The notes beneath the pieces were generated by a model that was given only the letters and a program-made list of their open reading frames with translations, was not told the DNA's origin and did no database searches. A stretch of DNA of 44,661 nucleotides, taken from NCBI GenBank assembly GCA_024401165.1, contig JAKSLN010000007.1, positions 1 to 44,661 of the forward strand, read 5' to 3'. Made by a program: the position numbers and the translations under genes. Positions 16,371-25,371 of this stretch are shown piece by piece; the stretch's first letter is position 1, and each line of letters begins with the position of its first letter. Origin of the DNA: Bacteroidaceae bacterium (GTDB lineage: Bacteria > Bacteroidota > Bacteroidia > Bacteroidales > Bacteroidaceae).

Positions 16371-17732
16371 ATGTCCAACAACGCTGACAACCAACCCTCC
16401 CTCACGTACACCCAACGCATCAAGCGCCTCGTCAACATGGGACACGACAAAGCTCCAGAAGATGAAATCATCAAGAGTATTGAAGAAGGCACAGAGTTCC
16501 ATGGAGCAAAGCTTTGGATTCTCGTCCTCGCCATCTTCGTTGCCTCCCTTGGTCTCAACACCAACAGTGCCGCAGTCATCATCGGCGCCATGCTCATCAG
16601 TCCTCTCATGGGACCCATCCTGGGCATGGGACTCGGTGTTGGCATCTACGACTTTGACCTTCTCAAACAGGCTGTCCGGAACTATATCGTCACAACTCTT
16701 TTCAGCGTCATCACAGCCTTCGTCTACTTCAGCATCTCGCCACTTACCGAAGCACAGTCCGAACTGCTCGCCCGAACATCTCCCACCATCTACGACGTCT
16801 GCATAGCCCTGTGTGGCGGACTCGCCGGCATTGTCGCCCTCAGCAGCAAAAGCCAACGTACGGGCAACGTCATCCCCGGTGTAGCCATCGCAACAGCGCT
16901 CATGCCACCTCTCTGTACCGTCGGCTACGGTCTTGCGCTTGGCCAATGGTCCTTCGCTGCCGGGGCTTTCTACCTCTACCTCATCAATACGGTCTTCATT
17001 GCTACCAGCACCTTCATCGGCGTCAACTTCATCCTCAAGATGCACAAGAAGAAACAGGTCAACACTCAGCGAGCGAAGCGTGTTCGTCACATTATCCTCA
17101 CCATAGCAGTCCTCACTCTCATTCCAAGCATCTACATCACTCTCGACATTGTGCGCGACACAGTCTACACCCAGCACGTACGCCAGTTTGTGCAACAAGA
17201 ACTTCACTTCGAGCAGACTCATCTCCTCAACTACAGCGCCAACCGCCAAGACAATTTCCTGCGACTTGTTCTGTTTGGCGAGCCTCTTGACTCCACCAAA
17301 ATTCGTCAACTCGAAACCAACCTGCAACAATACAGTCTTGATGACACGAAACTGGTCATCGTGCAAGGTCAAGAACAGATGAGTGCCAACGAGATACGTT
17401 CGCTCATCAACGACGAAAACCGCCTCGTCCAGCAACTTGAAGCAGATCACCAAATCAGCGAGCTCCATCAACAACTCGAGCAATGCATGGAGCACCACCA
17501 ACTTGCCGCCATCCTCTTCCCCGAGGTCAAGGCTCTCTACCCTGACGTATTGGACTTCTCGCTCCTCAAAGGCACCAACTGCTTCCAAAACGACAGCATC
17601 ACGGGTGACAGCATACTCACTCTTGCTCTCATCCACATGAAAAAACGTCCCAACACCGATGTCGTGCAGAAGATAGAAGCATGGTTGCGCCAGCGCACCA
17701 AGATTGACAACCTGCGCCTCACAATAGAATAA
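16371..17732 (+). CDS. DUF389 (TIGR00341-like) membrane protein
   Basis: A 453-residue protein of unknown role. About six membrane spans cover residues 45-250, with the conserved DUF389 run SLGLNTNSAAVIIGAMLISPLMGPI and a later GVAIATALMPPLCTVGYGLALG (each described here in part). After a basic stretch (KMHKKKQVNTQRAKR) comes one more span and a long soluble, glutamine-rich helical C-terminus (about 290-453). ATG 16371 is chosen over the upstream in-frame ATG 16320, which lies inside the ackA terminator loop. The next gene starts 15 bases downstream, so they are probably co-transcribed. Confidence 0.82.
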   Translation: MSNNADNQPSLTYTQRIKRLVNMGHDKAPEDEIIKSIEEGTEFHGAKLWILVLAIFVASLGLNTNSAAVIIGAMLISPLMGPILGMGLGVGIYDFDLLKQAVRNYIVTTLFSVITAFVYFSISPLTEAQSELLARTSPTIYDVCIALCGGLAGIVALSSKSQRTGNVIPGVAIATALMPPLCTVGYGLALGQWSFAAGAFYLYLINTVFIATSTFIGVNFILKMHKKKQVNTQRAKRVRHIILTIAVLTLIPSIYITLDIVRDTVYTQHVRQFVQQELHFEQTHLLNYSANRQDNFLRLVLFGEPLDSTKIRQLETNLQQYSLDDTKLVIVQGQEQMSANEIRSLINDENRLVQQLEADHQISELHQQLEQCMEHHQLAAILFPEVKALYPDVLDFSLLKGTNCFQNDSITGDSILTLALIHMKKRPNTDVVQKIEAWLRQRTKIDNLRLTIE

Positions 17733-17747
17733 AAAAAGAAAAACGCC

Positions 17748-18881
17748 ATGTCTGGAATCATACTTTTCTTCGTTGCCATCAACCTCCTGGCATTCGTACT
17801 CTACGGAATTGACAAATGGAAGGCACGCCATCAGGATTGGCGCATCTCGGAAGCCACGCTGCTCTGGGTCGCTGCATTGGGAGGCGCCCTCGGTGCCTTG
17901 ATTGGCATGAAGGTTTGGCGACACAAGACGCAGCACAAGAAGTTTAAATATGGCATACCTGCATTGCTGCTCGTGCAAATCATCATTGTCATCCTACTGA
18001 GCGGAGCAGCCTACCTGCTCAGTTACTCGTTGAACCCAGTAGGCAGGGAGCAGCGCGATAATACTTCGATGGAGTACCTCAGTCAATATCCTGGTGTAGC
18101 AGAATGGGTTGACAGCATGCAAACAGTTGGTTCATTGCGCGACACATTCATCAGAAACAATGAGGACTTGCGCCTGCACGCACTCTGTGCAGCCCACAAG
18201 GATGCCAAGGGAACAGCCATACTCGTTCATGGTTACACAGACAATGCCCTTCGCATGATGATGCTGGGCAAGCTCTACTACGACTCCCTTCAATACAACA
18301 TTCTGGCTATGGATCATGTTCGTCACGGTCAGAGCGAAGGAGACGCCATACAGATGGGTTGGTTGGACAGACTGAATGTTGAGCGTTGGATAGACATTGC
18401 AGACAGTCTTTGGAACGGAGTACCCATCTACCTGCATGGAATCTCGATGGGAGGAGCTACGGTGATGATGTGTTCAGGCGACGCCCTGCCCTCTTCGGTG
18501 AAAGGCATCATCGACGACTGCGGCTACACATCTGTTTGGGATGAGTTCTCAGGAGAGATAGAAAATCAATTTGGTTTACCCATTCACCCTTTGATGGACC
18601 TTGCATCATGGATGTGCCAGCTGAAATACGGTTGGAACTTCAAGGAAGCCTCTGCCCTGGAACAAGTGAGCAGATCAACACTCCCTATCCTCTTCATTCA
18701 CGGTGGAAACGACACCTTCGTTCCTACCGACATGGCATACACTTTGTTTGGAGCAAAAAAGAAGGGGCGCAAGCAGTTCTGGATTGCTCCTGGTTCTGCA
18801 CACGCCCAATCATATAAGGATCATCCGAAGGAATACTTCCGCGAGATGAAAACGTTCATTAACACGACTACTCAACAGTAA
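17748..18881 (+). CDS. Membrane-anchored alpha/beta hydrolase with an N-terminal DUF1294 domain (fusion)
   Basis: A 377-residue fusion. Residues about 1-75 match the small membrane family DUF1294: FVLYGIDKWKA, ISEATLLWVAALGG, IGMKVWRHKTQHKKF. Another span (about 80-102) leads to an alpha/beta hydrolase domain with ILVHGYTDN (oxyanion region), the nucleophile elbow GISMGG with S233, the acid in HGGNDTFVP and the histidine in GSAHAQS. The triad therefore looks complete. DUF1294 normally stands alone and the hydrolases of this clade normally carry just one N-terminal span, so the join is unusual. The substrate is unknown. Its last 14 bases overlap the end of the convergent glmS. Confidence 0.82.
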   Translation: MSGIILFFVAINLLAFVLYGIDKWKARHQDWRISEATLLWVAALGGALGALIGMKVWRHKTQHKKFKYGIPALLLVQIIIVILLSGAAYLLSYSLNPVGREQRDNTSMEYLSQYPGVAEWVDSMQTVGSLRDTFIRNNEDLRLHALCAAHKDAKGTAILVHGYTDNALRMMMLGKLYYDSLQYNILAMDHVRHGQSEGDAIQMGWLDRLNVERWIDIADSLWNGVPIYLHGISMGGATVMMCSGDALPSSVKGIIDDCGYTSVWDEFSGEIENQFGLPIHPLMDLASWMCQLKYGWNFKEASALEQVSRSTLPILFIHGGNDTFVPTDMAYTLFGAKKKGRKQFWIAPGSAHAQSYKDHPKEYFREMKTFINTTTQQ

Positions 18882-20736
18882 CGGACTTGGCCAGATTGCG
18901 AGGCTGGTCAACATCAAGTCCCTTGGCTACGGCAACATGGTAGCTAAGAATTTGCAAAGGAATGACGCTCAATAAGGGGTCGAGGCAATTGAGAGTCTGC
19001 GGAACCTCGATAACATCGTCCACCATCTGACGAACCTGCTCGTCACCCTCGGTTACAACAGCAATGATGTGACCCTTGCGTGAGATAACTTCTTGCATAT
19101 TGCTAACAATCTTCTGATACAAGTCGTAGCGAGTGGCAATAAACACGGCAGGCATCTCGCTGTCAACAAGTGCAATAGGTCCATGCTTCATCTCAGCTGC
19201 AGGGTATCCTTCGGCATGGATATAACTGATTTCCTTCAATTTCAAGGCACCTTCAAGCGCTACAGGATAATTGTAACCACGACCCAGATAAAGGAAATTG
19301 TGGGCGAAAGTGAAGCGGGCTGCAATCTGCTTAATCTTATCATTCTGTTTCAGTACGGTCTCTATCTTGTCGGGGATGCGTACCAGTTCCTCCAGCGTCT
19401 CCTCATATTCTTGCTGGGAAACGGTACCCTTGGCCATACCCAGACACAACGAGAGCATGGCAAGAACGGTGACCTGACCGGTGAAGGCCTTGGTACTGGC
19501 CACTCCTATCTCGGGACCCACGTGGATGTAAACACCCGTGTCGGTGTTGCGACTGATGCTGCTGCCTACCGCGTTGACAATACCGAAGACGAGGGCACCT
19601 TGTGAACGAGCCAGTTCAATGGCAGCAAGCGTGTCAGCAGTCTCACCACTCTGGCTAATTGCAATAACGACATCATCGGGTTCAATGACGGGATCGCTGT
19701 AGCGGAATTCACTGGCGTAGGCAACCTCAACGGGAATACGGCAGAAATGTTCAATAAGTTGCTTGCCGATGAGACCTGCATGCCAAGATGTGCCGCAACT
19801 GACAATAACTATACGACGCGCACGGAGCAGTTCGCGTCGATGGTCGGTAACGGCACTGAGCACAACACTCAACTGTCCTTCCTGACTGTAAGGATTGTTG
19901 ATGACGCGGCCACGCATACAGTCGCGTAACACGGCTGGTTGGTCAAAAATCTCCTTCAACATGAAGTGAGGGAATCCGCCTTTATCCAGCATGGAGAGAT
20001 CGAGGTCAACCTCCTTTACCTCCATTTCGGCCTGCTCACCCGTGAGCTTCATTACCCTTAGTTCCTGACCGCGCTCACAGACAACCAGTTCCTCGTCATT
20101 GAGGTAGACCATCTGCTTGGTATAGCTGGCAATGGGACTGGCGTCGCTGGCAATGTAGAATTCGCTGTTATCGTCGACAACGCCCACAACCATAGGACTA
20201 CTCTTTCGAGCAGCCACCAGCTGCTCGGGGTGGCGACGGTCAATGACACAGATGGCATACGCACCAATAACCTTGCTGAGCGCCAAGCGGACACTTGTTG
20301 CAAGATCAGTCCTGTTCTTCTCCATCGTGTACTCAATGAGCTGAACTAGAACCTCCGTGTCGGTCTCGCTCTTGAAGGTGAATCCACGTTTCTGAAGCTG
20401 AACACGCAAGTCGCCATAGTTCTCAATGATGCCATTGTGAACAAGGGTGAGATTTCCGCTCTGTGAGGCATGAGGATGAGCATTGGCCTCGCTAGGAGCA
20501 CCATGCGTTGCCCATCGAGTATGGGCGATACCGAGTGAACCGGTAGTGTCCTGCCTGTCGGCAACTGCCTCAAGGTCTGCCACTTTGCCTTTAGCACGAT
20601 ATATATTGAGCGCATCACTTTCACTTATCAGGGCGCAACCAGCACTGTCATAACCACGATATTCCAATCTGTGGAGACCCTCCATCAAGATTGGATAGGC
20701 CTTACGATGACCTATGTATCCTACAATTCCGCACAT
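18868..20736 (-). CDS. glmS: Glutamine--fructose-6-phosphate aminotransferase (isomerizing)
   Basis: GlmS makes glucosamine-6-phosphate from fructose-6-phosphate and glutamine, the entry to UDP-GlcNAc for peptidoglycan and LPS. The 622-residue protein begins MCGIVGYIG, so the catalytic Cys is exposed after Met removal. The glutaminase domain includes HTRWATHGAPS and HNGIIENY. Two SIS domains follow (SCGTSWHAG, ISQSGETADTLAA, STKAFTGQ), and the end is LPRNLAKSVTVE, the conserved active-site tail. I see no glmS ribozyme signature in the roughly 100-base leader. Confidence 0.96.
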   Translation of the reverse strand: MCGIVGYIGHRKAYPILMEGLHRLEYRGYDSAGCALISESDALNIYRAKGKVADLEAVADRQDTTGSLGIAHTRWATHGAPSEANAHPHASQSGNLTLVHNGIIENYGDLRVQLQKRGFTFKSETDTEVLVQLIEYTMEKNRTDLATSVRLALSKVIGAYAICVIDRRHPEQLVAARKSSPMVVGVVDDNSEFYIASDASPIASYTKQMVYLNDEELVVCERGQELRVMKLTGEQAEMEVKEVDLDLSMLDKGGFPHFMLKEIFDQPAVLRDCMRGRVINNPYSQEGQLSVVLSAVTDHRRELLRARRIVIVSCGTSWHAGLIGKQLIEHFCRIPVEVAYASEFRYSDPVIEPDDVVIAISQSGETADTLAAIELARSQGALVFGIVNAVGSSISRNTDTGVYIHVGPEIGVASTKAFTGQVTVLAMLSLCLGMAKGTVSQQEYEETLEELVRIPDKIETVLKQNDKIKQIAARFTFAHNFLYLGRGYNYPVALEGALKLKEISYIHAEGYPAAEMKHGPIALVDSEMPAVFIATRYDLYQKIVSNMQEVISRKGHIIAVVTEGDEQVRQMVDDVIEVPQTLNCLDPLLSVIPLQILSYHVAVAKGLDVDQPRNLAKSVTVE

Positions 20737-20839
20737 ATTTATCTCACAATTTTCAATTAAGAATTATCTTTTTCAACCAGAAGTCATATCAACCGACTTC
20801 ACGTTTCTTTTTGCTACCTATTTTATCTTTTACAGCGCA

Positions 20840-20847
20840 CAAATTTA
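20840..20847 (-). promoter_or_regulatory. Probable -7 element of the glmS promoter
   Basis: The minus strand reads TAAATTTG, matching TAnnTTTG, about 100 bases upstream of the glmS ATG. There is no convincing -33 box. The rest of 20737-20922 is AT-rich with no gene. Confidence 0.5.
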
Positions 20848-20922
20848 CACAATTATTAACAAACAGCACGAAAAAGCCATCAAAAAGATTACATTTAGAC
20901 AAAAAGAAACAGAAAAGAGAGT

Positions 20923-21420
20923 TCAATTTTCGTTTTGTTCCGCCAAGAAACGACAATAAATGCGGACAGCAGTCTCTACCATACGAATACACGGGCGCTT
21001 TCGATAGTACTCATCGGTACGGGCTTCGGGGGTGGCGCAGATTTGTATCTCAGGTATCGTGCCGTCAAGGCGTTGCTTGTTGAGTCCGAGCAGTTCCTTG
21101 CAGACGACGGAACCCGTCTCTGCCTTGAAGTCGGCTGCCAGCCGTTGCACGTACTCGTAGTTTCGCTTCTTCAATTCCTGGTCGGGATAGGCCTCGCCAT
21201 GCTTCGTCACTTCCAGGCCTGCCAGCATGAACATGCCACAGGCTGCTCCACACGTCTCACGCATTCGGCCTATGCCTCCACCAAACGAACCGGAGAGGCG
21301 GGCCATGAGCGTTTCATCTATTCCATAATTCTGAGCAAAGGTCATGGCAACACTCTGCGAGCAGTTGTAGCCTTGCTTGAAGAAGGCTACAGCACGGGCA
21401 ACGTAGTTATCTGAGTTCAT
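20923..21420 (-). CDS. C_GCAxxG_C_C family protein
   Basis: A 165-residue cytoplasmic protein of the family named for its cysteine pattern. Cysteines at 20 (NCSQS), 57 and 61 (CGAACG), 107 (VVCKELLG), 128, 144 (RPCIRM) and 156 give the full set. The glycine-rich FGGGIGRM segment precedes the CGAACG motif, as is usual. Members are thought to be redox-active or metal-binding, often near oxidoreductases, but the role is not established. The ATG lies in a TTCATAG-type simple repeat. Confidence 0.85.
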   Translation of the reverse strand: MNSDNYVARAVAFFKQGYNCSQSVAMTFAQNYGIDETLMARLSGSFGGGIGRMRETCGAACGMFMLAGLEVTKHGEAYPDQELKKRNYEYVQRLAADFKAETGSVVCKELLGLNKQRLDGTIPEIQICATPEARTDEYYRKRPCIRMVETAVRIYCRFLAEQNEN

Positions 21421-21447
21421 AGTTCATAATTCATAGTTCATAGTTAG
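21415..21447. repeat. TTCATARTT-type simple intergenic repeat
   Basis: Three to four imperfect copies of an 8-9 base unit (agttcataattcatagttc) sit just upstream of the C_GCAxxG_C_C gene and include its start codon. Related units occur at 44081-44112. Confidence 0.6.
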
Positions 21448-21479
21448 GCTGCGCGATGTGACCTCATCCAACTAAGAGT

Positions 21480-21509
21480 CTTCCCCCCTGGGGGAGTTAG
21501 AGGGGGCTA
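21480..21509. repeat. GC-rich palindromic repeat touching the beta-galactosidase stop codon
   Basis: The segment reads ttcccccctgggggag and then ttagagggggcta. CCCCC and GGGGG form a hairpin. The minus-strand TAG stop of the GH2 gene (21507-21509) is the edge of the repeat. It may serve as the transcript end. Confidence 0.6.
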
Positions 21510-24500
21510 CTGTTTTATTCGGAAGTTCCACATTTTGTCCATCAAATAATCGTCAGGATAAACAAAGCAGGCTGGTTGAGGTAGTCCATAGGTCGATGAA
21601 AAGCGGATCTTGAAGGTAACGGACTGTTGTGGGATGCAGTATTCCGGGATGGTACCCGTACCTGCTCCGCACGACCCATTGCCCACGCCACGGAGCGCTC
21701 CGTCAAGGTGAAGGTACAGGTATGGACGTGGTTCCAACTGCCACTCATGGTTGGCATTCATCAGGTCGGCATCGGTGTAGCGACTAAGCGAGAAACTGAC
21801 ATCCCCTTCGACTTGCAACCTTAGTGCATCTTGGAAGGGACAATCTAGGATAAGTTCGCGCAACGCTCCACGGTCGTCCATAGTCTGAGGCTTTATGTAA
21901 TGCTCTGACAAGCTCGCTATTGAGGATCTATACCATCCAAGAGAGACGCCATCGCGACGGTCGGGATAGTTCTCCCAAGGACCAAGACCATAGTACGCCA
22001 CCTCATCGAAGGCTGTGCCAAGCCCCAATGCCACACCAGCACGGCGCAGGTCGGAGGTCTTCGGGTCGATGGTCACCTCCATGTCGACGGTGCCATTGGC
22101 ATAGATGGTGTAGACGATCTTTTGGTCGGCCAAAGCCCCCTTGCGCGTGGTTGTCACCACGTAAGGGCGGCAGTTGTAGTCCATTTCGAGTGTCTGCATC
22201 GTCTTGGGATTCTGATCCAGGCAATGCTGCATGCTGCGCAACTCCTCTGCACTCACCTTGGGGGCCTGCTGGACACAGGTTATCGTTCCTTCCTCTTCCA
22301 GCCCATTGGTCGTATTGGTGAAGCGATCGTTCTCTATCCAACGATGATTGTCGAAAATGGGGCCCATGCCGTCGACAAGGACATCATCGTTCCAACGTCC
22401 AAACTTCAGATGGAGCAGCCGCCCCGTCCTCATGTCAAATTCCGTATATACCTTATTATTATATACGCGTAAGGTACCCTTCTGTCCTTCGACCGCCTCA
22501 CCCGATGGGGAAAGTGTAGATTGCCTTGCCTCAAGAGGCTCATCGGTTTCATTCACGAAGATGGCAGGCAGGCTTGCAGGCTTATAGATGGCAAACTGCT
22601 TCCAGGCCAGCACATGACCAGCCTCGGTGCTGTGAGTGGCCTTTGGTTCCACAACAAAGGCATTGAGCAGCACCTCCTTGCCGGCCTTATTCTTTGTCTT
22701 TGCAATGATGTCGGTAGCAATGACGAAAGTAGAGTCGCCAGGCTGAACATTGCCTAATTTTATCGTCTTACTTTTTGCCACACGACCATCAACCAGCACA
22801 TCAAGTCGGAGTTGCAGTCCCTTCAACGAGCGGAAAGCGTAGGCATTCCTAAGGCTGAGCACACCACCACGAAGATTCATCTTGATGTACTGATAGGCAG
22901 CCTTCACCTCGGCCAACTTAGCCGTGGGTTCGCGGTCGGCCGTCAGGATGCCGTTCGAACAGAAGTTGCCCTGATGCGGACCGGGGAAGTCATAACCGGT
23001 ACGCAACTTCTTGACTCCCTGCAACAGTTCCTTAGGTTCGTAGATGGCTTGATCCACCCAGTCCCAGATGCAGCCACCGATGCAAGTCTCGCTCTGCTCA
23101 ATGGCCTCCCAATACTCCGAGAGGTTGCCGATGGCATTGCCCATGGCGTGGGCATACTCGCAGATGAAGAGGGGCTTGTCCATCTTGGGAAGGTTCTCGC
23201 TGAGCCACGTCATGTTGGGGTACATCTTGCTGTAGAAATCGCTGTAGGCATTGCCACCGAAGGACTTGCCCATGCGGGTGCCCTCGTAGTGGACGGGACG
23301 CGTGGGATCCATACTGCGGGCCGTCTTATAGCACGCGTCGAAGTTGCTGCCAGCACCAGACTCGTTGCCCAGGCTCCACATAACGACTGAGGGGTGGTTG
23401 ATGTCGCGCGAGACAAGACGCTCGATGCGGTCGTTGAAGGCCGGAATCCAGTCCTTGTTGGCCGAGATGCTCTGGTTGGCATGGTCCTCGAGGTCGGCCT
23501 CATCGCAACAGTAGAGTCCGAAGTAGTCGAACATGGCATACATGCGGGCGTCGTTGGGATAGTGGCTGGTGCGGATGCAGTTGATGTTGTTCTGCTTCAT
23601 CAAGGTCACGTCCTTCAGCATCGTCTCCACACTGACGGTACGACCCGTCTCTGGATCGGTATCGTGACGGTTGACGCCCTTCAACAGGACGCTCTTCCCG
23701 TTGACATAAAACTTCGTTCCACGTATTTCCACGTTACGAATTCCTACCTTGGTCGAGAAGGCCATCTCGTCCATCCCCTTGGCATTGCGCAGCACGACAT
23801 CAAGGGTGTAGAGATTGGGAATCTCTGCCGACCACAAATGTGGGTTGTCTACTTCGAATGTGGCAGACATGGCCGTTTGCGGTATGCCGTTGAAAAGCAT
23901 GTTGTGGCGTTGCTTTGCCACCGTCTTTCCCTTGGCATCAACCAAGCGCAAGTCAACGAACTTCAACCCCCTGAACTCCGAACGATTGGAAAAGTCGAGC
24001 GTTACATCCACCCTTGCACGCTGGTTGCCTTCAGCCAGCGTAGTCACGACACGATGGTTGCACACGCTAACGTCAGGCACACTATACATATAGACGCTAC
24101 GGAAGATACCCGACATGCGAAACATATCCTGACACTCTAGGTACGAACCATCGCACCAACGATGCACGACTACCGTCAGTTGATGGTCGTTTAGTTGTTT
24201 AGGAGATTGGTCGTTTGACCGTTTAGCCACATCCCCCTCGGGGGCTTGGGGGGTCAGATAATCCGTAATATCAAACTCACTAACATTGTTCGAGCCTTGC
24301 GTATAGCCTACGAAACGTCCGTCTACATAGACAAAGGCGCTGCTGTAGATGCCGCCAAAGTGAAGAATGGTGCGCTGCCCCATCCATTCCTCAGGCACAA
24401 AGATGCTGCGCTGGTAGATGCCGACGGGATTGATGGCATAGTTCTTTCCTCCATCGTTGTAACCGGGACGGGCATTGATGTAGGGAGGCGTGTTACTGTG

Positions 24501-25256
24501 GGGATATTCTACGTTGCAGTAGATGGGACGATCGTAACCCTGCATCTCCCAGCAAGAGGGGACAGGGATCTCAGCATCTTCCGGATTGAGAATTAGCGAG
24601 GCTGGAGCGAGAGAGCCACTCTCTAGCGAACGCATCAATTCGTTATTGAAGTCATCAGAAGGCGCATCAAGAAAACGAAACTTCCACATGCCGTCCATCG
24701 ACTGGTAGCACGAGCTCTGCGGTTGCTCCCATGGCATCTCATAGTACACCTTATCCGCATGCATCTCCTTTTCATTTGCATACGGCATGAAAGAGGCGGA
24801 ACCTGGCAACTTGTTGATGGCGAAGACCTGCTCATTCTCCCAAATATACTGCTGCTTGACAAGTGACGACTCGTCCACGCCGAGCAACTGGGCCAGCGAC
24901 TTCTCGTCACGCGTAAATGTGTAGCGCTTCTTGTCCGTCCAGTCAGGGAAGTTCGTAGGAATCAAATCGTACGTCCCATCACTATGTAAGTGAAGTGTCC
25001 AAAGCTGCGCCTCATCGCTACCATTTTCTTCGCCAAGCGCAAAGCCCTGTTCCGTAGCCCTTACTGCCTGATGCGTCACCGGATTGATGATACGCCACGA
25101 ACCACTCAGCGCCGTCACTGTCCAGAGAGCATCCTGCCCGGCAGGTGAAGGGATTATGCGGTAGACTGCCCTATCACTGAACGACTGTCCCAATATGCTG
25201 AGGCACATGAAGAACAGCAGAAAAGCAAGATTAATTCTTTTCACGGCAACTTTCAT
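21507..25256 (-). CDS. Secreted GH2 beta-galactosidase with a ricin-like N-terminal domain and a repeat-derived insert
   Basis: A 1249-residue exported glycosidase (signal peptide ending near ILGQ, residue 24). Residues about 30-125 resemble a ricin-type beta-trefoil (YRIIPSPAGQDALWTV). The GH2 sugar-binding, immunoglobulin-like and TIM-barrel domains follow from about 165. The acid/base is E632 in SLGNESG and the nucleophile E700 in ICEYAHAMGN. The C-terminal beta-galactosidase small-chain domain includes GLGPWENYPDR. Residues about 335-358 (TPQAPEGDVAKRS...) interrupt a conserved strand pair and are encoded by intergenic repeat sequence. Unlike the two pectin enzymes upstream, it lacks the YTL.G...GI.IV tail. 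Confidence 0.92.
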   Translation of the reverse strand: MKVAVKRINLAFLLFFMCLSILGQSFSDRAVYRIIPSPAGQDALWTVTALSGSWRIINPVTHQAVRATEQGFALGEENGSDEAQLWTLHLHSDGTYDLIPTNFPDWTDKKRYTFTRDEKSLAQLLGVDESSLVKQQYIWENEQVFAINKLPGSASFMPYANEKEMHADKVYYEMPWEQPQSSCYQSMDGMWKFRFLDAPSDDFNNELMRSLESGSLAPASLILNPEDAEIPVPSCWEMQGYDRPIYCNVEYPHSNTPPYINARPGYNDGGKNYAINPVGIYQRSIFVPEEWMGQRTILHFGGIYSSAFVYVDGRFVGYTQGSNNVSEFDITDYLTPQAPEGDVAKRSNDQSPKQLNDHQLTVVVHRWCDGSYLECQDMFRMSGIFRSVYMYSVPDVSVCNHRVVTTLAEGNQRARVDVTLDFSNRSEFRGLKFVDLRLVDAKGKTVAKQRHNMLFNGIPQTAMSATFEVDNPHLWSAEIPNLYTLDVVLRNAKGMDEMAFSTKVGIRNVEIRGTKFYVNGKSVLLKGVNRHDTDPETGRTVSVETMLKDVTLMKQNNINCIRTSHYPNDARMYAMFDYFGLYCCDEADLEDHANQSISANKDWIPAFNDRIERLVSRDINHPSVVMWSLGNESGAGSNFDACYKTARSMDPTRPVHYEGTRMGKSFGGNAYSDFYSKMYPNMTWLSENLPKMDKPLFICEYAHAMGNAIGNLSEYWEAIEQSETCIGGCIWDWVDQAIYEPKELLQGVKKLRTGYDFPGPHQGNFCSNGILTADREPTAKLAEVKAAYQYIKMNLRGGVLSLRNAYAFRSLKGLQLRLDVLVDGRVAKSKTIKLGNVQPGDSTFVIATDIIAKTKNKAGKEVLLNAFVVEPKATHSTEAGHVLAWKQFAIYKPASLPAIFVNETDEPLEARQSTLSPSGEAVEGQKGTLRVYNNKVYTEFDMRTGRLLHLKFGRWNDDVLVDGMGPIFDNHRWIENDRFTNTTNGLEEEGTITCVQQAPKVSAEELRSMQHCLDQNPKTMQTLEMDYNCRPYVVTTTRKGALADQKIVYTIYANGTVDMEVTIDPKTSDLRRAGVALGLGTAFDEVAYYGLGPWENYPDRRDGVSLGWYRSSIASLSEHYIKPQTMDDRGALRELILDCPFQDALRLQVEGDVSFSLSRYTDADLMNANHEWQLEPRPYLYLHLDGALRGVGNGSCGAGTGTIPEYCIPQQSVTFKIRFSSTYGLPQPACFVYPDDYLMDKMWNFRIKQ
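24179..24257 (-). repeat. Intergenic repeat units inserted in frame in the GH2 gene
   Basis: On the minus strand the segment begins with a GC-rich palindrome (ccccccaagcccccgaggggg) and continues with TAAACRAC-type units (ctaaacaactaaacgac at 24186-24202). The same types of unit occur in non-coding gaps: the palindrome near 1750, 14920, 15050 and 21490, and the TAAACRAC units at 44147-44185. Here they are translated as residues about 335-358 without a stop or frameshift. Confidence 0.7.
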
Positions 25257-25371
25257 TATTTATTATCCAAGGTGGGCAATATTAAGTAAGCGAAGAGAGT
25301 GCTGTGCGATTCGTACAAAGCATTCCCATACCGACATTTTGAAAATGATGCAGCATGTTTATACGCGAGGG

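Noticed and set aside
16017-17978. A 653-codon open frame on the minus strand opposite the DUF389 gene and neighbours
   Set aside because: It spans the ackA end, a terminator and two good plus-strand genes, shows no recognisable domain, and its composition is what the complement of GC-rich coding DNA gives.
18868-20840. A glmS ribozyme in the leader
   Set aside because: The leader is only about 100 AT-rich bases and shows none of the conserved pseudoknot core; Bacteroidetes are not known to use it.
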